64,000 bases of DNA from Triticum aestivum (GCF_018294505.1 NC_057795.1:227562625-227626624), one strand, 5' to 3'. Counted from the stretch's first letter, positions 45,691-57,747 are shown. Notes: a model not told the origin generated them from the sequence alone. Numbers and translations are program-made.

Positions 45691-47165
45691 CCGGTCACTT
45701 CAAGGGTTACCAGGTCGAGCATATTGATCGGCGCAAGAATGAAGCGGCAGACGCTCTAAGCCGGCTTGGTTCCCAGTGTAAACCGGTGCTGCCCAATGTT
45801 TTTCTTGATGTTCTGCATAATCCGTCGGTCAAAATACCAACGGAGGAAGATCTGGTTGTTCCTGATCCGGAGGCTCAATTGGTGGCGGTTCTTCATGCTA
45901 TCCTTGATTGGACAGTGCCATACCTGGCGTATATGACCCGAGACGAGTTACCGGAGGACGAAGTTTTGGCCAGGCAGATAATCCGGCGGTCTAAGTCCAT
46001 GACTATTGTCAATGGCGAGTTACATCATTGCAGTGTTTAAGGGGCGTTTCAGTGTTGTGTTTCTCCTGAAGAAGGTTGTGAGATCTTGCGTGAAATCCAC
46101 GAAGGAGATTGTGGTCATCATGCCGGTTCAAAATCCTTGGTGGCTAAGGCTTTCTGGCACGGTTTTTACTGATTAACAGCTCATGCTGATGCAGAGGATC
46201 TGGTCAGAAAGTGTGATGGCTGTCAGAAGTTTGCACGCCGAGCTCATGTTCCGGCTCAGGAATTGAGGATGATTCCAATCACCTGGCCGTTTGCGACTTG
46301 GGGGCTGGATATGGTTGGGCCTTTAAGAGGTCCAAGGATAAGAAGACCCACCTTCTGGTGGCTGTTGATAAATTCACCAAGTGGGTAGAGGCAGAGCCAG
46401 TGAGCAAGTGTGATGCGGCCATGTCGGTTCAATTCATGAAAAGGTGATCTTCCGCTTTGGTTTTCCACACAACATTATAACAGATAATGGCACAAATCTC
46501 TCCAAGGGTGCTATGGAAGAGTGCTGTCAACGTGAGCACATCCGGCTTGATGTGTGCTCAATGGCCCACCCCCAGTCTAATGATCAAGCGTGGAGAGCTA
46601 ATCAAGAAAACCTAAGGGGTATCAAGCCCCAGCTTATGGTCCCTTTGCAGCGGACGCCGAGTTGTTGGGTGGAAGAGTTGCCTTCTGTTTTATGGAGCAT
46701 TAACACCACCCCAATAGATCTACGGGTTACACACCCTTCTTGATGGTTTATGGAGCGGAAGCAGTTCTCCCAAGTGATATTCGCCATGACTCGCCCCGAG
46801 TGGCAGCTTATGTTGAAGCGGATAATGAAAGAGCACGCCAAGATGCATTGGACCTGTTAGATGAACAACGGGATATTGCGGCAGCTCGTTCGGCGATTTA
46901 TCAGCAAGACCTACGGCGTTATCACAACCACCCGGTTAAAACCAAAGCTTTTCAGGAAGGCGACTTAGTGCTCCGGCTTATCCAGGATCAGAAGGATATG
47001 CACAAATTATCCCCACCTTGGGAAGGGCCCTTTGTGGTCAGCAAGAATCTGAACAATGGGTCATACTACCTTATCGATGTTCAAGAGCACAAAGACTCAC
47101 GCAAATCGGAGGAAGAGACCCGCCAGCCGTGGAATATAGCTCATCTTCGGCCTTACTACACCTGA
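45691..47165 (+). pseudogene. int: Integrase of element C
   Basis: A linker with EAADALSRLGSQ near 45747 leads to the zinc region (GHHAGSKSLVAKAFWHGFY ... CDGCQKF, about 46110-46230). The core has the first D in WGLDMVGP near 46300 and the second in IITDNGTNLS near 46475. The third position, expected as QAERANQE, reads QAWRANQE near 46585: Trp replaces the catalytic Glu. The tail (KLSPPWEGPFVVSKN, WNIAHLRPYYT) ends at the stop at 47163-47165. Frameshifts occur near 46325 and 46735 and stops near 46038 and 46170. Confidence 0.88.
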
Positions 47166-48461
47166 GCCACAGGCTCCTACTATGTATATATTTTTGAGAA
47201 TGTACATATTATGATCAATAAATAAACCAACATCCTTGCTAAAGCGGGGCCTCTGCCGTTTCATCTTATATCTTCTTGGTTACATGGGGGCTTATGCTTA
47301 TAAAGCGGAGTTCTGATTACCCATTAAACCAGCTTACAAAGCCACAACAAAGCCTGGGAGCTTCACATCCAAGGGACCAAAGAGAGTCTATTGCCACGCA
47401 CAGCTCAAACATAGGTACCCACTGAGCACAGCTCAGAATGTTACCTGGGGGCTCTTTGTGCACATCAACAAAGAGTTTGAAAGGAACCTTGTAATAGGCT
47501 ATCAAGCCAGGCTTGTAAGCCAGGTGTATTCACCTAAAACCCCAAGTTAACCTGCCTTCATCAAGTAAGCCACTCCGTCCAGGTAATCCTGGTATGACCC
47601 GCCGAACGTTTGACAAGTCGATCCTATACAGACCCTAAACTTGTCAAAGTTAAAACGACGATTGGTTAATGCGAGGCCCATCTTAAAAGGCTTTGCAAAA
47701 TGGTTTAACTCAGTGGCCTGGCAGCCCATGAAAAGCCTCGAATTTGGGCCTGGCAGCCCTTGAAAATCCCCGACTACAAGTTTTTCATTTTCTTTTGTTT
47801 GTCAAAGTTTTTCTCCTTTGATAAATTTTTTAAGGTAAACCGGCGTCTATTGATCCGGCCTGACTATACGTCATCAATACAACCCGGTGTTTATTAAACC
47901 CGCGTGGCTTTCAACTATAAGTTGTTAGTACATAACCAATTATAAACTGGTGTTTGCCAACCTGGTCTGGCATTGACTATAAGTCGCCAGGATGATCATC
48001 CAGTGTTTATCATAACTCGGTATGGCTTATTATAAACCAACACAGCATGGTGGGAGTTATCAACACTCAAGATTTGGGTTATCACCCTTACTACAAAAAG
48101 TTGGTAAACCAACAATGTGATTCAATATCACAGGTATGATGTATTTCATATTTCGTTATTTTTATAGCCTTTGTTATAAAACTCTGGCTTTATATTGGGT
48201 ATCATAACCCGTCCGGCGGTAAACCGCCAAGGCAATTTTAAGTTTATCACATGCAGAAAACATGATTGCATAAAACTGTTAAAGATCATAAGCAGACATT
48301 GCATATCATGACAGATTGACAGTATCAAACAAAGTACCTATGCACGATGGCATAGCAGACCAAGTGTTTCAGCTAGCCTATTACAAGGCGTTTTAACTGC
48401 CCAAAAAGATAATTGTTTCTCCTAAAGAGGACAGTGCGCAGACGATAAAACGGCTTCCGGA
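47166..48461. other. Region between integrase and antisense gene of element C
   Basis: Both genes converge here. No open frame is supported. It holds degenerate tandem repeats at 47838-48110. Confidence 0.6.
47838..48110. repeat. Degenerate tandem repeats, about 4 units of 50-65 bp
   Basis: Each unit has CCGG(T/C)GT(T/C)TAT..., then GGC(C/T)T..., then ACTATAAGT(C/T)(A/G)TTA-like text (near 47838, 47883, 47950 and 48000). Tandem repeats between pol and the 3' LTR are common in Tat-lineage elements. Confidence 0.55.
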
Positions 48462-51400
48462 TTATGATTCTTCTTCCGCTTGATGTGAAGGTTGCGGATC
48501 ATCTTGTGCCGGTTGAACCTCCGTCTCCCCACCCAGTGGCTGGAAGTCAATGGTTGCCCAGTCAATTCCAGACAAAGCTCGGAAGACAGCTTCATCGCTT
48601 ATAAGATCTGACGGTTCAACATCAGGGGCATAAGTATGCTTACGGATTGGCGGGATTAGGTTTTGTGCTTCATAAACCGACGCATCAATCCGTTTGTTCT
48701 CTGTGTCATAGATGGACCGGTGGAAAGACAAATCAGTCTCTTCGGCTAGTTTACTTGCAAGCGGACGCATCTCCTTCGTCAAAGCTCTAAGGGCATCATT
48801 GTCAAATTCCGACCCATCATCTTTTTGGCTAGGATAGCCATTCCCAATGTCTACCGGATCAAGATCAGCTATCCAAGCCATAGCCCGATTCAGTGCAGAC
48901 AAAGCGCCAGCCCTTGCAGCAGATCTTTTCACTTCCTCTAGCTGGGCAGGTGTCATGGATAGTTTGGCCAATGTATCCTTGATTAAAGTTGGTGGTGGTT
49001 TATTGTACGAAGCAGTGCAGCTGACTCGTTGAGCGCCGGTATATAACTGCTCTATCAAGGTATAGGTAGCCTTCAGTTTCTTGCGCATATCTGAGCTAAG
49101 ATGGGCGACACGGCTACCTGCAATGGTTACAATATTATTGTTAAACCGGTGATTTCAAGGATGATTAAGTACGGTTCATGACAAGAAAATTTACCAAAGA
49201 TGGCAGAAGTCATAGCGTTGATTTGCCGCTTTAAGCTAGTCAGCTCTTCCGCCACCGGTTTAAGGGCCGCTTTAGCATCCTCCGCCCGCTTTAGCAAAGT
49301 GGCTTTTTCAGCCTCCCAATCTGCTCGCTCACCTTTGTAGCCACCCTTCAATTGCTCCATGGCTATTAAAGCTCCCTTCAATTCTTCTTTGGCCTTTGAA
49401 GTTTCGGCTTGCTGGGACTTAATATTTTCCTGGAGATCAGCGATTTGAGAATCTTTGTTGGTCAAGTCAGCCTGCAAAAGACAAACAATAAGTTGGAAAT
49501 CCTTTGTTCAAAGTCCCAAGCACATAACAAGTTATACACTTGGCACTTGGGGGCTAATGCGGATTGCTTTTTCTCAAATGATATTTTAAGTCCCAAGCAT
49601 ACAACAAGTTATATACTTGGCACTTGGGGGCTGATGCATATCGGATCAATTCAAGGTTATCAAGTTCTACTGCATAAACCGGATCATGTTAATGACTGAA
49701 AGGAATTCTGATGTATAAACCGGACTATCCTAAAGGTATAAACCGGTCTATAGGGGCTACGCAAGCAAAATCCAATCTTCTCCTATTACAAGTCCCAGTT
49801 CACATTCATATTGATGAACCGGCCCTTGGGGGCTACAAGCGTTGATAATTGAAGCAGGATATAAGGAAACCAAAGTTATTCAAAGGGACAAATATTTACC
49901 TCATATCGCTCTTTCATCAGGTTTACTAAACCTGCTTCATAATCGCGGCTGGTATACAGACGGTTTAGATATCCAGAGTGGATGTCCTGAGCAGAGAGGT
50001 GGGCATAGCTTGACAAATCTGTTTTCCATTTGCCCTTGTCCATAGCAAAAAATTCTTCTTTGGCACTGTGCTTGGATAAAATGACAGGATTGCCAGGTGC
50101 AGTATGGCCAAAGCCGGTAATCACAACATCATCTGTCGTGACATCAACAGTCTTGTCTGGGCTTGGCGGTTTAGCAGATGTTCTTGTTGGGCTTGGCAGA
50201 TCGACAGTTGGGCTTGGCAGATTAGCAGATTGGCTTGTTGGATTAATTTCTGGCGGTTCAACAAAAGTATCGTGACCCTGAGGTACCGGGTCATCCAGAG
50301 CAATATCAACATTTTGATCAAGAGCCTCTGAGGTCCTCTCCGTTTCAATGGCCGGATTATCGTCACTTGGTGTAGTTAGCTTGGCTTTTTTGCTAAGTCT
50401 GGCTTTGGCACTAAAAAGAACAAGTGCAGAAGGTTAGTACAATATACCGGTGCAAGGCATAAAAACTAAGTTTACTATGCTTACCCAGGAACGGTCTTGA
50501 GTGGAGGCATCTGTGTGGTTGATGAATCGCCGGAGGATGAATGGGAGGTTCCCTGATAATTCGAATCAGATGGGTTAAGAGGATATAGGAAGTAACCCGC
50601 CTTGGGATAATGTGTATTAAAAGAACAAGAGACCTCTTGTTGATGTTTGCGAACTAGAGAATATGGTAAACCGGAAGATGTAACTTGTTGACTGCTATGT
50701 CGGGTGGTGCGGCGAGTTTCATGCTGTCGTGTCTTCGAAGAAAAGTGCAGATCCAAATAAGCAAGAGGGCGTGAATGTTTTACTTTCCAGACTGCTCGAT
50801 GAAGTTTTGGTACTGGCACATGATTTGAGTCACAGGATAGAACAATTACCTCTACATCACCAGCGTGGCTAGCTTCCGCATCACCCTGATAACAATCATT
50901 GTCAATGAAGTGTATGAAAAAAGAACCAAGAGAATCAAGTTCTACCTCTGACTCCGGATCATCAAGCTCTTCGTCATTGGGCAGATCAGCAGCCTCGGTG
51001 GTTTTCTTCTTTGCTGGCCTCTTCATAACCCTGGTCTTGATGTGGGGTGCCCTCGCCGGTTTATCCTGTGCTTTCCTCTTCCAAAACGGATCATCACCCT
51101 GCACAGATGGACAACAAGTTATAAAGGAATGATTAAGAAGGGATTGGTTAAGGCAAAAATAAGAAAATTCTTACAGCTAGCGGTTTGTTGGACGCATAGA
51201 ATGGGCTAAGACCTACTCTGCTACATGCAGCCACCGGTTCATCAAGCATTTTCTTCATAGCTTCGATGATTGCATCGTCCGTGAGCTGGATGTCAATATG
51301 ACGCTGAGGGTCTTTTAGATCCCCTGTATATTCACACATTAAACCGGGGCACTGGCTTAAAGGCAAAACACTCCAAGACACTCAGCATTTAACGAAATCA

Positions 51401-52062
51401 ATGCCTGTCAGACCATTGGCCACAAAAGCTCCGAGTTTTGCTAGTTGAGGGGCATATCTTGATCGTTCCTTGGCAATGAGTCGTTGAGGAATAGGATGAG
51501 TTTTGGTAAGCCGGTATGCATGATAACCCGGCAGAGGATTTTCATTGTCTGGAGCTGTATTGCGGCAGTAAAACCAAGTCTAATTCGAATCCTTGGGGTG
51601 GCTATGATGTTTGGCGTGAGGGAAATCAACATCCTTTCTCTTCTGGATTGAAATGCTCCCGAGTTCAGTGTTGGGGCCGCCCGTAAATTCAGTATGGCCG
51701 TTTAAGTAGAAAAAATCCCGGAATAGTTCCACAGTGGGTTCTTCTTGCAGATAGACTTCACAAAATACTTGAAAATTGCATATATTGGACACAGAGTTCG
51801 GTCCAATATCTTGAGGGTGGATCTGGAAGCTGGCAAGAACATCACGAAAGAACTTTGATCCGGGAGGGCTGAACCCTCGATTCAGATGATCAGTAAAAAC
51901 AATCACTTCTCCATTCTGAGGCTCAGGAGGATTTTCTAAACCAGGGACTCTCCAGTGGATGGTTTCCTTGCTCGCTAAAGCGCCAGTCACAACATACCCA
52001 GTCAGCTGTTCTTTAGTAACTCGGGAAGGGACCCAATTGCAAGCATAAAACGATTTGGCCAT
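48462..52062 (-). pseudogene. Five-exon antisense ORF of element C, 'putative gypsy type transposon' domain
   Basis: Minus strand, starting MAKSFYACNWVPSRVTKEQL at 52062. Exon 1 (52062-51175) holds the conserved domain (GSKFFRDVLASFQIHPQDI, EEPTVELFRDFFYLNG) with in-frame stops at about 51582 and 51386. Exon 2 (51098-50485) is basic, then acidic. Exon 3 (50410-49900) is Pro/Ser-rich, then YAHLSAQDIHSGYLNRLY. Exon 4 (49471-49195) is a long coiled-coil. Exon 5 (49117-48462) ends SHQAEEES. All four introns are GT...AG, and the frame runs through every junction. Apart from two stops it is well preserved, better than most sense genes. A leader intron (about 52619-52074) is possible. Function unknown. 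Confidence 0.82.
49501..49633. repeat. Tandem duplication in intron 3 of the element C antisense gene
   Basis: AAGTCCCAAGCA(C/T)A(T/C)AACAA followed by a CTTGGCACTTGGGGGCT end occurs twice, starting near 49510 and 49589. Confidence 0.8.
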
Positions 52063-52810
52063 TTGAACAGGAAGCTAGAAAAGAGGATCAAGGCCGGTTT
52101 AAGGTGTTGATTGGTGCAGACAATCCGGTTTAAAGACAGGAAAAACGAATTGAAATATATGTGCATGATAAGCCGGAGTTTTATATTAAGGATGAGTTGG
52201 TGGTTTAAGAGAGTGCTAATGGTGCCTCGGAGGTTGTCATCTTGTAAAAAGTTAAACCACCTATACTGGTGCGGAAGTTACAGATCTGAAAAACCTCTAA
52301 GTTTTGCAGAAACAAGTTTTGCAAGTTGTGGCTATAGTTTTGGATCTACCGCAGTCTTAAAAAGAAGGAAAAATTCTAAACCCTAGGCGGTATCAACGAA
52401 ATAGCTAAAGGCCAGATGGGATCTGTTTACTGATAACAGAGATGTTATGATGAAGAAAAATGAGATCTAGTTATGGCCGCACAGAAGCAAAGATCGTATT
52501 CTTATTAAAAGATCCGTGTGACAGCAATGGGTATGGATGAGTACTTAAGAACACTGAAGAACACCTAAGAACAATGAAGCCCTAATGGCGGATCTGAGGA
52601 GAAGAGGAAGAAAGCTTACAAAGGTTGCAGGAGAGGCGGAGAGGCGGAGAGGCGTCATGTTTCTCTGGTCAGATCAGGTTGATGCAGCGACCGTTGGTGA
52701 TGCAGAAGCGAAGGTCGATGATGGCGGCTGCGCTCGAGCTCTGAGGCGATGCGAGGAAGACGATGAACCGAAGGGGCATGACGGGGAAAGGAAAGAATGA
52801 CCCTTGGCCC

Positions 52811-52820
52811 TATTTATAAA
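52811..52820 (-). promoter_or_regulatory. TATA box for the antisense gene of element C
   Basis: On the minus strand TTTATAAATA lies about 300 bp inside the 3' LTR. A CT-rich leader with a possible GTAAGC donor near 52619 and an acceptor near 52074 follows before the ATG at 52062. This would give a 5'-untranslated first exon. Confidence 0.5.
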
Positions 52821-53118
52821 GCGAAGGGATAAGTGACAGGCATGGGAATCGAGGATCCCAAAAAATGGATATCTGACACAACTGACGCCTCGATTTTTGG
52901 AGGGCTATTAATAAGAAAAAAGTGTTTGCAAGTTTTGATGAAACAGATGACTTCATGGCGATTTATTATAATCTTGGAAGATGACGTCATGGCGGTTTAT
53001 CAAGTTCATATGGAGGAGACGTCATGGCGGTTTACAAGGATCATACGAGGATGTTCAAGGAGTTTTTCCTAAGTGTTGAAGATTGACATGAACAGGTTTA
53101 GATCAATCTGGGGCCTAA

Positions 53119-53648
53119 TGTTGGGGATATAACTACTGAGTGTAAACCGCCCAGGAAGGGCCGGGTTATACTCATCCGTATTGAAGCCCATGAAGACAAG
53201 ATATATGACGCTTCACTACAGAAGACTTAGAGGCCCAGAGCCCAAGGGCGGATTAGGGCCCATAGACATAAACCGCCATGAGATATGTCACTTGTGTTGT
53301 AAGATAGGGAAAGGTAGAAACCGAGCCGTACATGCGTATGAGCCGGCCTCGGTATTCTGTAAACTGCTGGGCGTCAACCTGTGTATATAAAGGGACGACC
53401 CGGCGGCGGTTCAGGGAAAATAATCAACAACTCAAGAGATAGGAAAAGCGGATTCGCTCCCTGCTCATCGAGAACCCATCAATTCCACCACGACTGGATC
53501 GTAGGCTTTTACCTTCACTGCAAGGGGCCGAACCAGTATAAACTCCCCGGGTCCTTTGTCCGGTTTAACCCCTTTAAGCTAATCTCGTTGCAATGGCTCC
53601 ATGACTAAGTCCTCTCACTAGGACATTTGATGTGTTAATTCCACGACA
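53119..53648 (+). repeat. 3' LTR of element C
   Basis: 530 bp with a TATATAAA box near 53384-53391. It is preceded by a purine-rich CTGGGGCCTAA stretch, the likely polypurine tract. Confidence 0.92.
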
Positions 53649-53653
53649 GTGGG

Positions 53654-55697
53654 CGAAGCTGGTGCTGGAGAAGGTGAACACCGACCTGAGGCCTAGCAAC
53701 ATGAAGGCGGCGAAGCTAACCGGGGCCATGCTTCTTAGGGAGTTCCTGGTGCATCGGGTGGCCCCACTTCAGGCGCACTCGCGCCCGTTGTGGAGGCTCG
53801 AGGATGCGGACGCTGATCTCTGCCTGAACTCAGAGGCTCTGGCTAATGAGGATCTGGCCGCAGCTCTCTTCTTCCTGGTCGGGGAGGACGTTGCAAGCCT
53901 AGAGGGTGCTCCTGTCCCCTTGTTCCTTTGTGATGACTGGGAACAGGTGGTGGATGCCATGCCCACCTTTGATGTGGACGGTCTGGTGCCGGCGGTGCCT
54001 CCTGAGGGCCAGGCGGCGGCGACGATGATGGAGTTGTCCTCCGATGATTCCGGTGGGGGAGAGGAGGAAGATGAGGAAGAGGAGGAGCGCGACTCGAAGG
54101 CGACCACCGAGGAGACGAGGAGACTTCCCCCTGGCGCAGGTCTAACGTCCTCCGCTCCATGCTGGACGACGACGAGGCCGACACCAGGCGAGGGGGAGAG
54201 GACCCGCCCGTGAGCCCGAGGAAGGACAGGTCGGGGCTGATCTCCAGAGGGCCTACTCTGGCCGGTATTGCCCGAAGTCAGTTCCAGCCCTTCTGGTGTG
54301 CCCTTCTCTGCTGTTGGACCTCCCGAGGCTGTGCCCCGCAAGAGGCTCTCGGGTTCAAGCTCGGCCGGAGGCCGTTGGAGCTCGCGGCGACTAACCAGTA
54401 AGTACTCGAACTCTGCTTTGCTCTTATTTTTGCTGTCAGGGCTTGACATCCTCCATTGTTTGGGTAGGCCGCCACCTGCGGCGAAGAGGCTGAAGGGGAC
54501 ACGGTGGCGCTGTTTGGGGCAAGCTCGTCTATTGTGGCCGCGCCTTCGCCTACGGGAAGGGGAGGCAGTGGAGGTCACACCTCCCCTGTCCGGTCATCCT
54601 CGCGAGGCCAGGAGGGACACTCTGGCGGGGGGCTAGCCCCCATGGCCCCGCTGACTCTGGAGGCACCGGCGCTTGATGTTGTCACCGAGGTTGCCAAGGC
54701 TCAGGAGGTCCCAGCCTCCCAGGCCGTGATTATGCTGCCATCTTCTTGTCCTGCTCCTCTGGTCCCTGACTCCTTTGCTTCCTCCGCCACCTTGGACCGT
54801 GCTGCTGATGAGCTGAGTCGGCTGCGAGAAGATCTCCAGGGCGCCAACCCCCGCCTGGTGGCCGGGCGCCTGGAGCTTGTGTCTGGTTGGGTTTGCTCTA
54901 ATGCCTCCGTCCGAGCGGCGCTGAGCCAGGCTGTGACAGCTTCCGAGGAGGAGAAGCAAGTCACCTCCCAGGCCATAGCCGCTCGCGACGCGGTGTTGAA
55001 GTATGCTTCAACTGTCCAGGGCCGCTGCAAGGCGCTGGAGGATGAGCTGCGAGGCTTGCGTGATGAGCTCGCCAAGGAGGTTCGCGACCGTCACGCGAAG
55101 GATGAAGAGATGAAGGCTCGGGAGGCCACCATCAGGGACCGCGACACCGAACTGTCCGCTGATCGCGGCCGGCTGAAGACACTGGAGCAGAAGCTGAAGG
55201 CGGAGAGGATTGAGCTGCACGCCAAGGCGAAGTTCTTGGCCGAGGATCGCGCAGCCTTCACGGACTACGAGGTGAGATCTCGCAAGGCGCTGAAGTCGCT
55301 TTATGATGATGGTCTGGAGAAGCCGCTAGCCGGAGCCACGGACGGCCCCGCCAAGCTGCTTCCCTTCCTGGTCGAGGCGCTTGAAGAGGTCGTGACCGGC
55401 ATCGGCCCCATGGCCGAGGTTGAAGCTCGTGTCCTTTCCTCCGCAGCGTTAACGCGGATCCTCAGCCACGTCTACCTTCGCAACCCCGACGCCAACCTTG
55501 ACGACCTGCCGGAGCCTGTGGACGCCGAGCGCTCCGCCGCTGTTGCTGAGGCCGTGAAGGGACGAGCGGAGGCCTTGCTGGCGAAGTTTCGCGCCTTCGC
55601 TACTGCGCCCAAGGTAGGTGCTGCTGACTCCACGGCCTCAGGAGGTGGAGCTGACAAGCGCGACCCCGCCACTAGTGACGACACTGCTCAAGGGTGA
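53654..55697 (+). pseudogene. Antisense ORF of element B, second part (coiled-coil)
   Basis: Continues from 40100 in the same frame once element C and its TSD are removed. It reads AKLVLEKVNTDLRPSNMKAA, LLREFLVHRVAPLQAHSRPLW near 53740, and an acidic DSGGGEEEDEEEEERD block near 54045. A frameshift near 54130 follows. An intron of about 65 bp is likely, with a GTAAGT donor at about 54400 and a TAG acceptor near 54468. The last exon stays open to the stop at 55695-55697 and is a long coiled-coil (LEDELRGLRDELAKEVRDRH, LKTLEQKLKAERIELHAKAK) followed by ALEEVVTGIGPMAEVEARV. The in-frame ATG near 53632 belongs to the LTR of C and is not a real start. Confidence 0.75.
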
Positions 55698-55865
55698 TCT
55701 CCTCATGGCCTCTTTCTTGTTTCTACTCCTGCAACATGCACCGTGCCTCGTGGAGGCGTTTAAACTTGTGTCTGGTATCGTGAGGACAATTTATGGTTTG
55801 TAATATTTTCTTCTGAATTTGCGAGATTTTGCAGTTTCCTTCCTATTTGCTTTGTGTTCTACATT

Positions 55866-56862
55866 GGCAGGGCCCAGCCCCGCGCAAACCTCAGCCGCTA
55901 TTAGCCCCGACCGGATCACCAGGACGGGACCAAGGAGTGAGGGGCTACGTGGCAAGTTAGGCTCCTGAGTCGCGATGCTCAGGAGTCCCCCTTGACGCGC
56001 AAACAACAAATAGGGAGGCAGGTGTAGGACTGGATCTGTCGTTCTACGTCGGCAGGGCCCGGCCCCGCGCATACCTCAACCGCCATTAGCCTTTCAAAAC
56101 TAAGGAGTGAGGGGCTACTTGACAAGTTAGGCTCCTGAGTCGCGATGCTCAGGAGTCCCCCTTGACGCTCAAATGGTTTTCATACCTTGGCTCCGCTCGG
56201 GGAGGGGCGCGCGACGACCAGGTCTGAGGGACCTGGCTGGGTGGTGTGGGCTCGGGCGTGACCCGGGCATAGCCCCGGGCATAGCCCCCGTGTCCAGCCC
56301 CCTCGCGTGGCGCTCCCGAGGGGAGGCGTTGCGATGAGGCCAGACACTGAGCTCTGGGCTCCCTGAGGTTGATACAGCTGTGGGCTGCCCTTAGTTGTTT
56401 ATCACCAACGTGGAGCATAGCGATTCTTTAAGTGTACGGGCATAGCCGCTCCTCGGCAGTGTCGCCAGCCAGTGCGGAGCATGGTGCTTCCACTGGTACG
56501 TGGGAGCGGGGCCCTCTCCGGGTGGAGCCCCCGAGGCGTGTCCAGCCCTGCCCTAACACGTGGCCGGCACGGTAGGGCTAGATGAGGTGTATCTGGGCAC
56601 CCGTGAGCCAGCGCGGGACTCACGAGGCCCTACCTCAAGGAGGCTTGCACCTAATCTTGGGCCTTGGGCGGCTGGGTGTTCCTGCAAGGTGGTTAGATGC
56701 AAATGCTCTACGTCCTCAGGTCCCGGCCCTCGAGCAAGCTCAGGCGCCGCTAATATGCCAGGTCACGATGCCGTGGACAAGGCTAGGGGGTGAGGGCTGG
56801 AGAGCCAGTAAGAGCTCCTGAGTCGCGATGCTCAAGTGCCCCCCTTTTAACGTGAAGCGATT
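55866..56862. repeat. Imperfect direct repeats in element B
   Basis: GGCAGGGCCC(A/G)GCCCCGCGCA opens units near 55868 and 56053. GCTCCTGAGTCGCGATGCTCA occurs near 55961, 56131 and 56815, each followed by a (A/G)GTCCCCC or AGTGCCCCCC stretch. The first two are near-complete copies about 180 bp apart; the third is partial. Confidence 0.8.
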
Positions 56863-56952
56863 TGCATGAGGGAGAAAAAGGGGCCACAATAGACAAGAGA
56901 TGATAATCATAGGCACATTAAGCATGAAAGGCAAACTGCTTAGATAACTGCA

Positions 56953-57116
56953 GGAAGGGTACATGCCACTGGGTCAGACCCGAGCGGCTTGGGGATGACG
57001 CAGCCCGAGGGGCGCTCCCAGCAAAGTGAACTGAACACATGAGCGGAAGGGGTACACGCTGCAGGGACATACCCACGCAACCTGGGAATAATGCAGCCCT
57101 GAGGGCGCTCCTAGCT
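56953..57116. repeat. Two-unit tandem repeat in element B
   Basis: AAGGGTACATGCC and AAGGGGTACACGC open two units about 90 bp apart; both end GCAGCCC(G/T)GAGGG(G)CGCTCC(C/T)AGC. Tandem repeats here parallel those of element C. Confidence 0.7.
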
Positions 57117-57192
57117 GAAATGAAACTCGAAAGATGTCACCTGGTATCATTGCAGAGCGGGTGTTGGAGTAGTTGACGATGCATGGTGAAGA

Positions 57193-57747
57193 AGCTGATC
57201 CTCATGATCCATCGGAGCCCTGAGCCTCGGGAGGCTCTGGGGGTCCGGGCGGTTCCTCGAGGACCATCTCCCTCTCCGCCAGGAACGCGCGGTGCCTGGC
57301 CTCCTGAGCTTCCAGAATGCTCCTCATTAGGCGCTGGTGAGCAGCAGCCGTGTTCGGTAGGCCGAAAGGCATGCAAACGTAGCTGTAAGGTTGACCCTCG
57401 CAACGTCCCACGCGCGAAGGCCAGAAACGCCCCTGAGACGCGACTCGGTTGAGCCCTGGGTAGTCGATGCAGACGCGCGGCCCGCCATCCTCGCCTGGAT
57501 GGGGAGCTACACCGGGCAAGCGGTGATTGCCGCGCATGACTCTCGATTCCTGCAGCTCGTGAGTGACCTTGGTGATGAACTCCTAAGGGTTTGGCCCTCC
57601 TTGCCTCATGCCTTCCCAAGGGAAACATGCCGCGTAGCATTCCTCCAAGTGGTGCCCGAGCGCCTCCCTCGTGATCTTGGCAAAGCCTGAGGCCCTCCAG
57701 GAGAGAGCCCTCGAGCCTTGCCCGAGGAGGGTGTCGGGCGCGCCTTC
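57193..57747 (-). pseudogene. pol: Reverse transcriptase stub of element B
   Basis: Minus-strand pieces read AKITREALGHHLEECYAACF near 57680, then VCIDYPGLNRVA near 57470, and a jump to PYSYVCMPFGLPNTAAAHQR near 57380. The segment that should hold the FLDAYSGYHQ block is missing between them, and nothing after the QRLM helix (no YVDD, RNase H or integrase) is found. The remaining tail (FLAEREMVLEEPPGPPEPPE) is not RT. Deletion, not only point mutation, made this element non-autonomous. Confidence 0.78.

Larger units (their letters stand above)
40101..53648 (+). mobile_element. Tat-lineage element C, near-complete but inactivated
   Basis: LTRs of 530 bp each (40101-40630 and 53119-53648) start TGTTGGGGATAT and end CCACGACA. 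Flanks ACGGG (40096-40100) and GTGGG (53649-53653) fit a degenerate TSD, and removing the element restores the reading frame of B's antisense gene. Sense genes are gag, protease, RT, a double RNase H and integrase (+). A five-exon antisense gene lies on the minus strand between integrase and the 3' LTR. I count about 29 differences between the LTRs (about 5.5%). Confidence 0.92.
55698..57192. other. Repeat-bearing region of element B between aORF and pol stub
   Basis: No gene on either strand. It contains GC-rich imperfect repeats listed separately (55866-56862 and 56953-57116). Confidence 0.6.

Noticed and set aside
52585..52800. + strand frame MADLRRRGRKLTKV
   Set aside because: It overlaps the presumed leader of the element C antisense gene on the opposite strand and has no family resemblance.
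53632..53660. ATG start of a + frame at 53632
   Set aside because: The first codons are the end of the element C LTR; the real gene continues from 40100 in element B.
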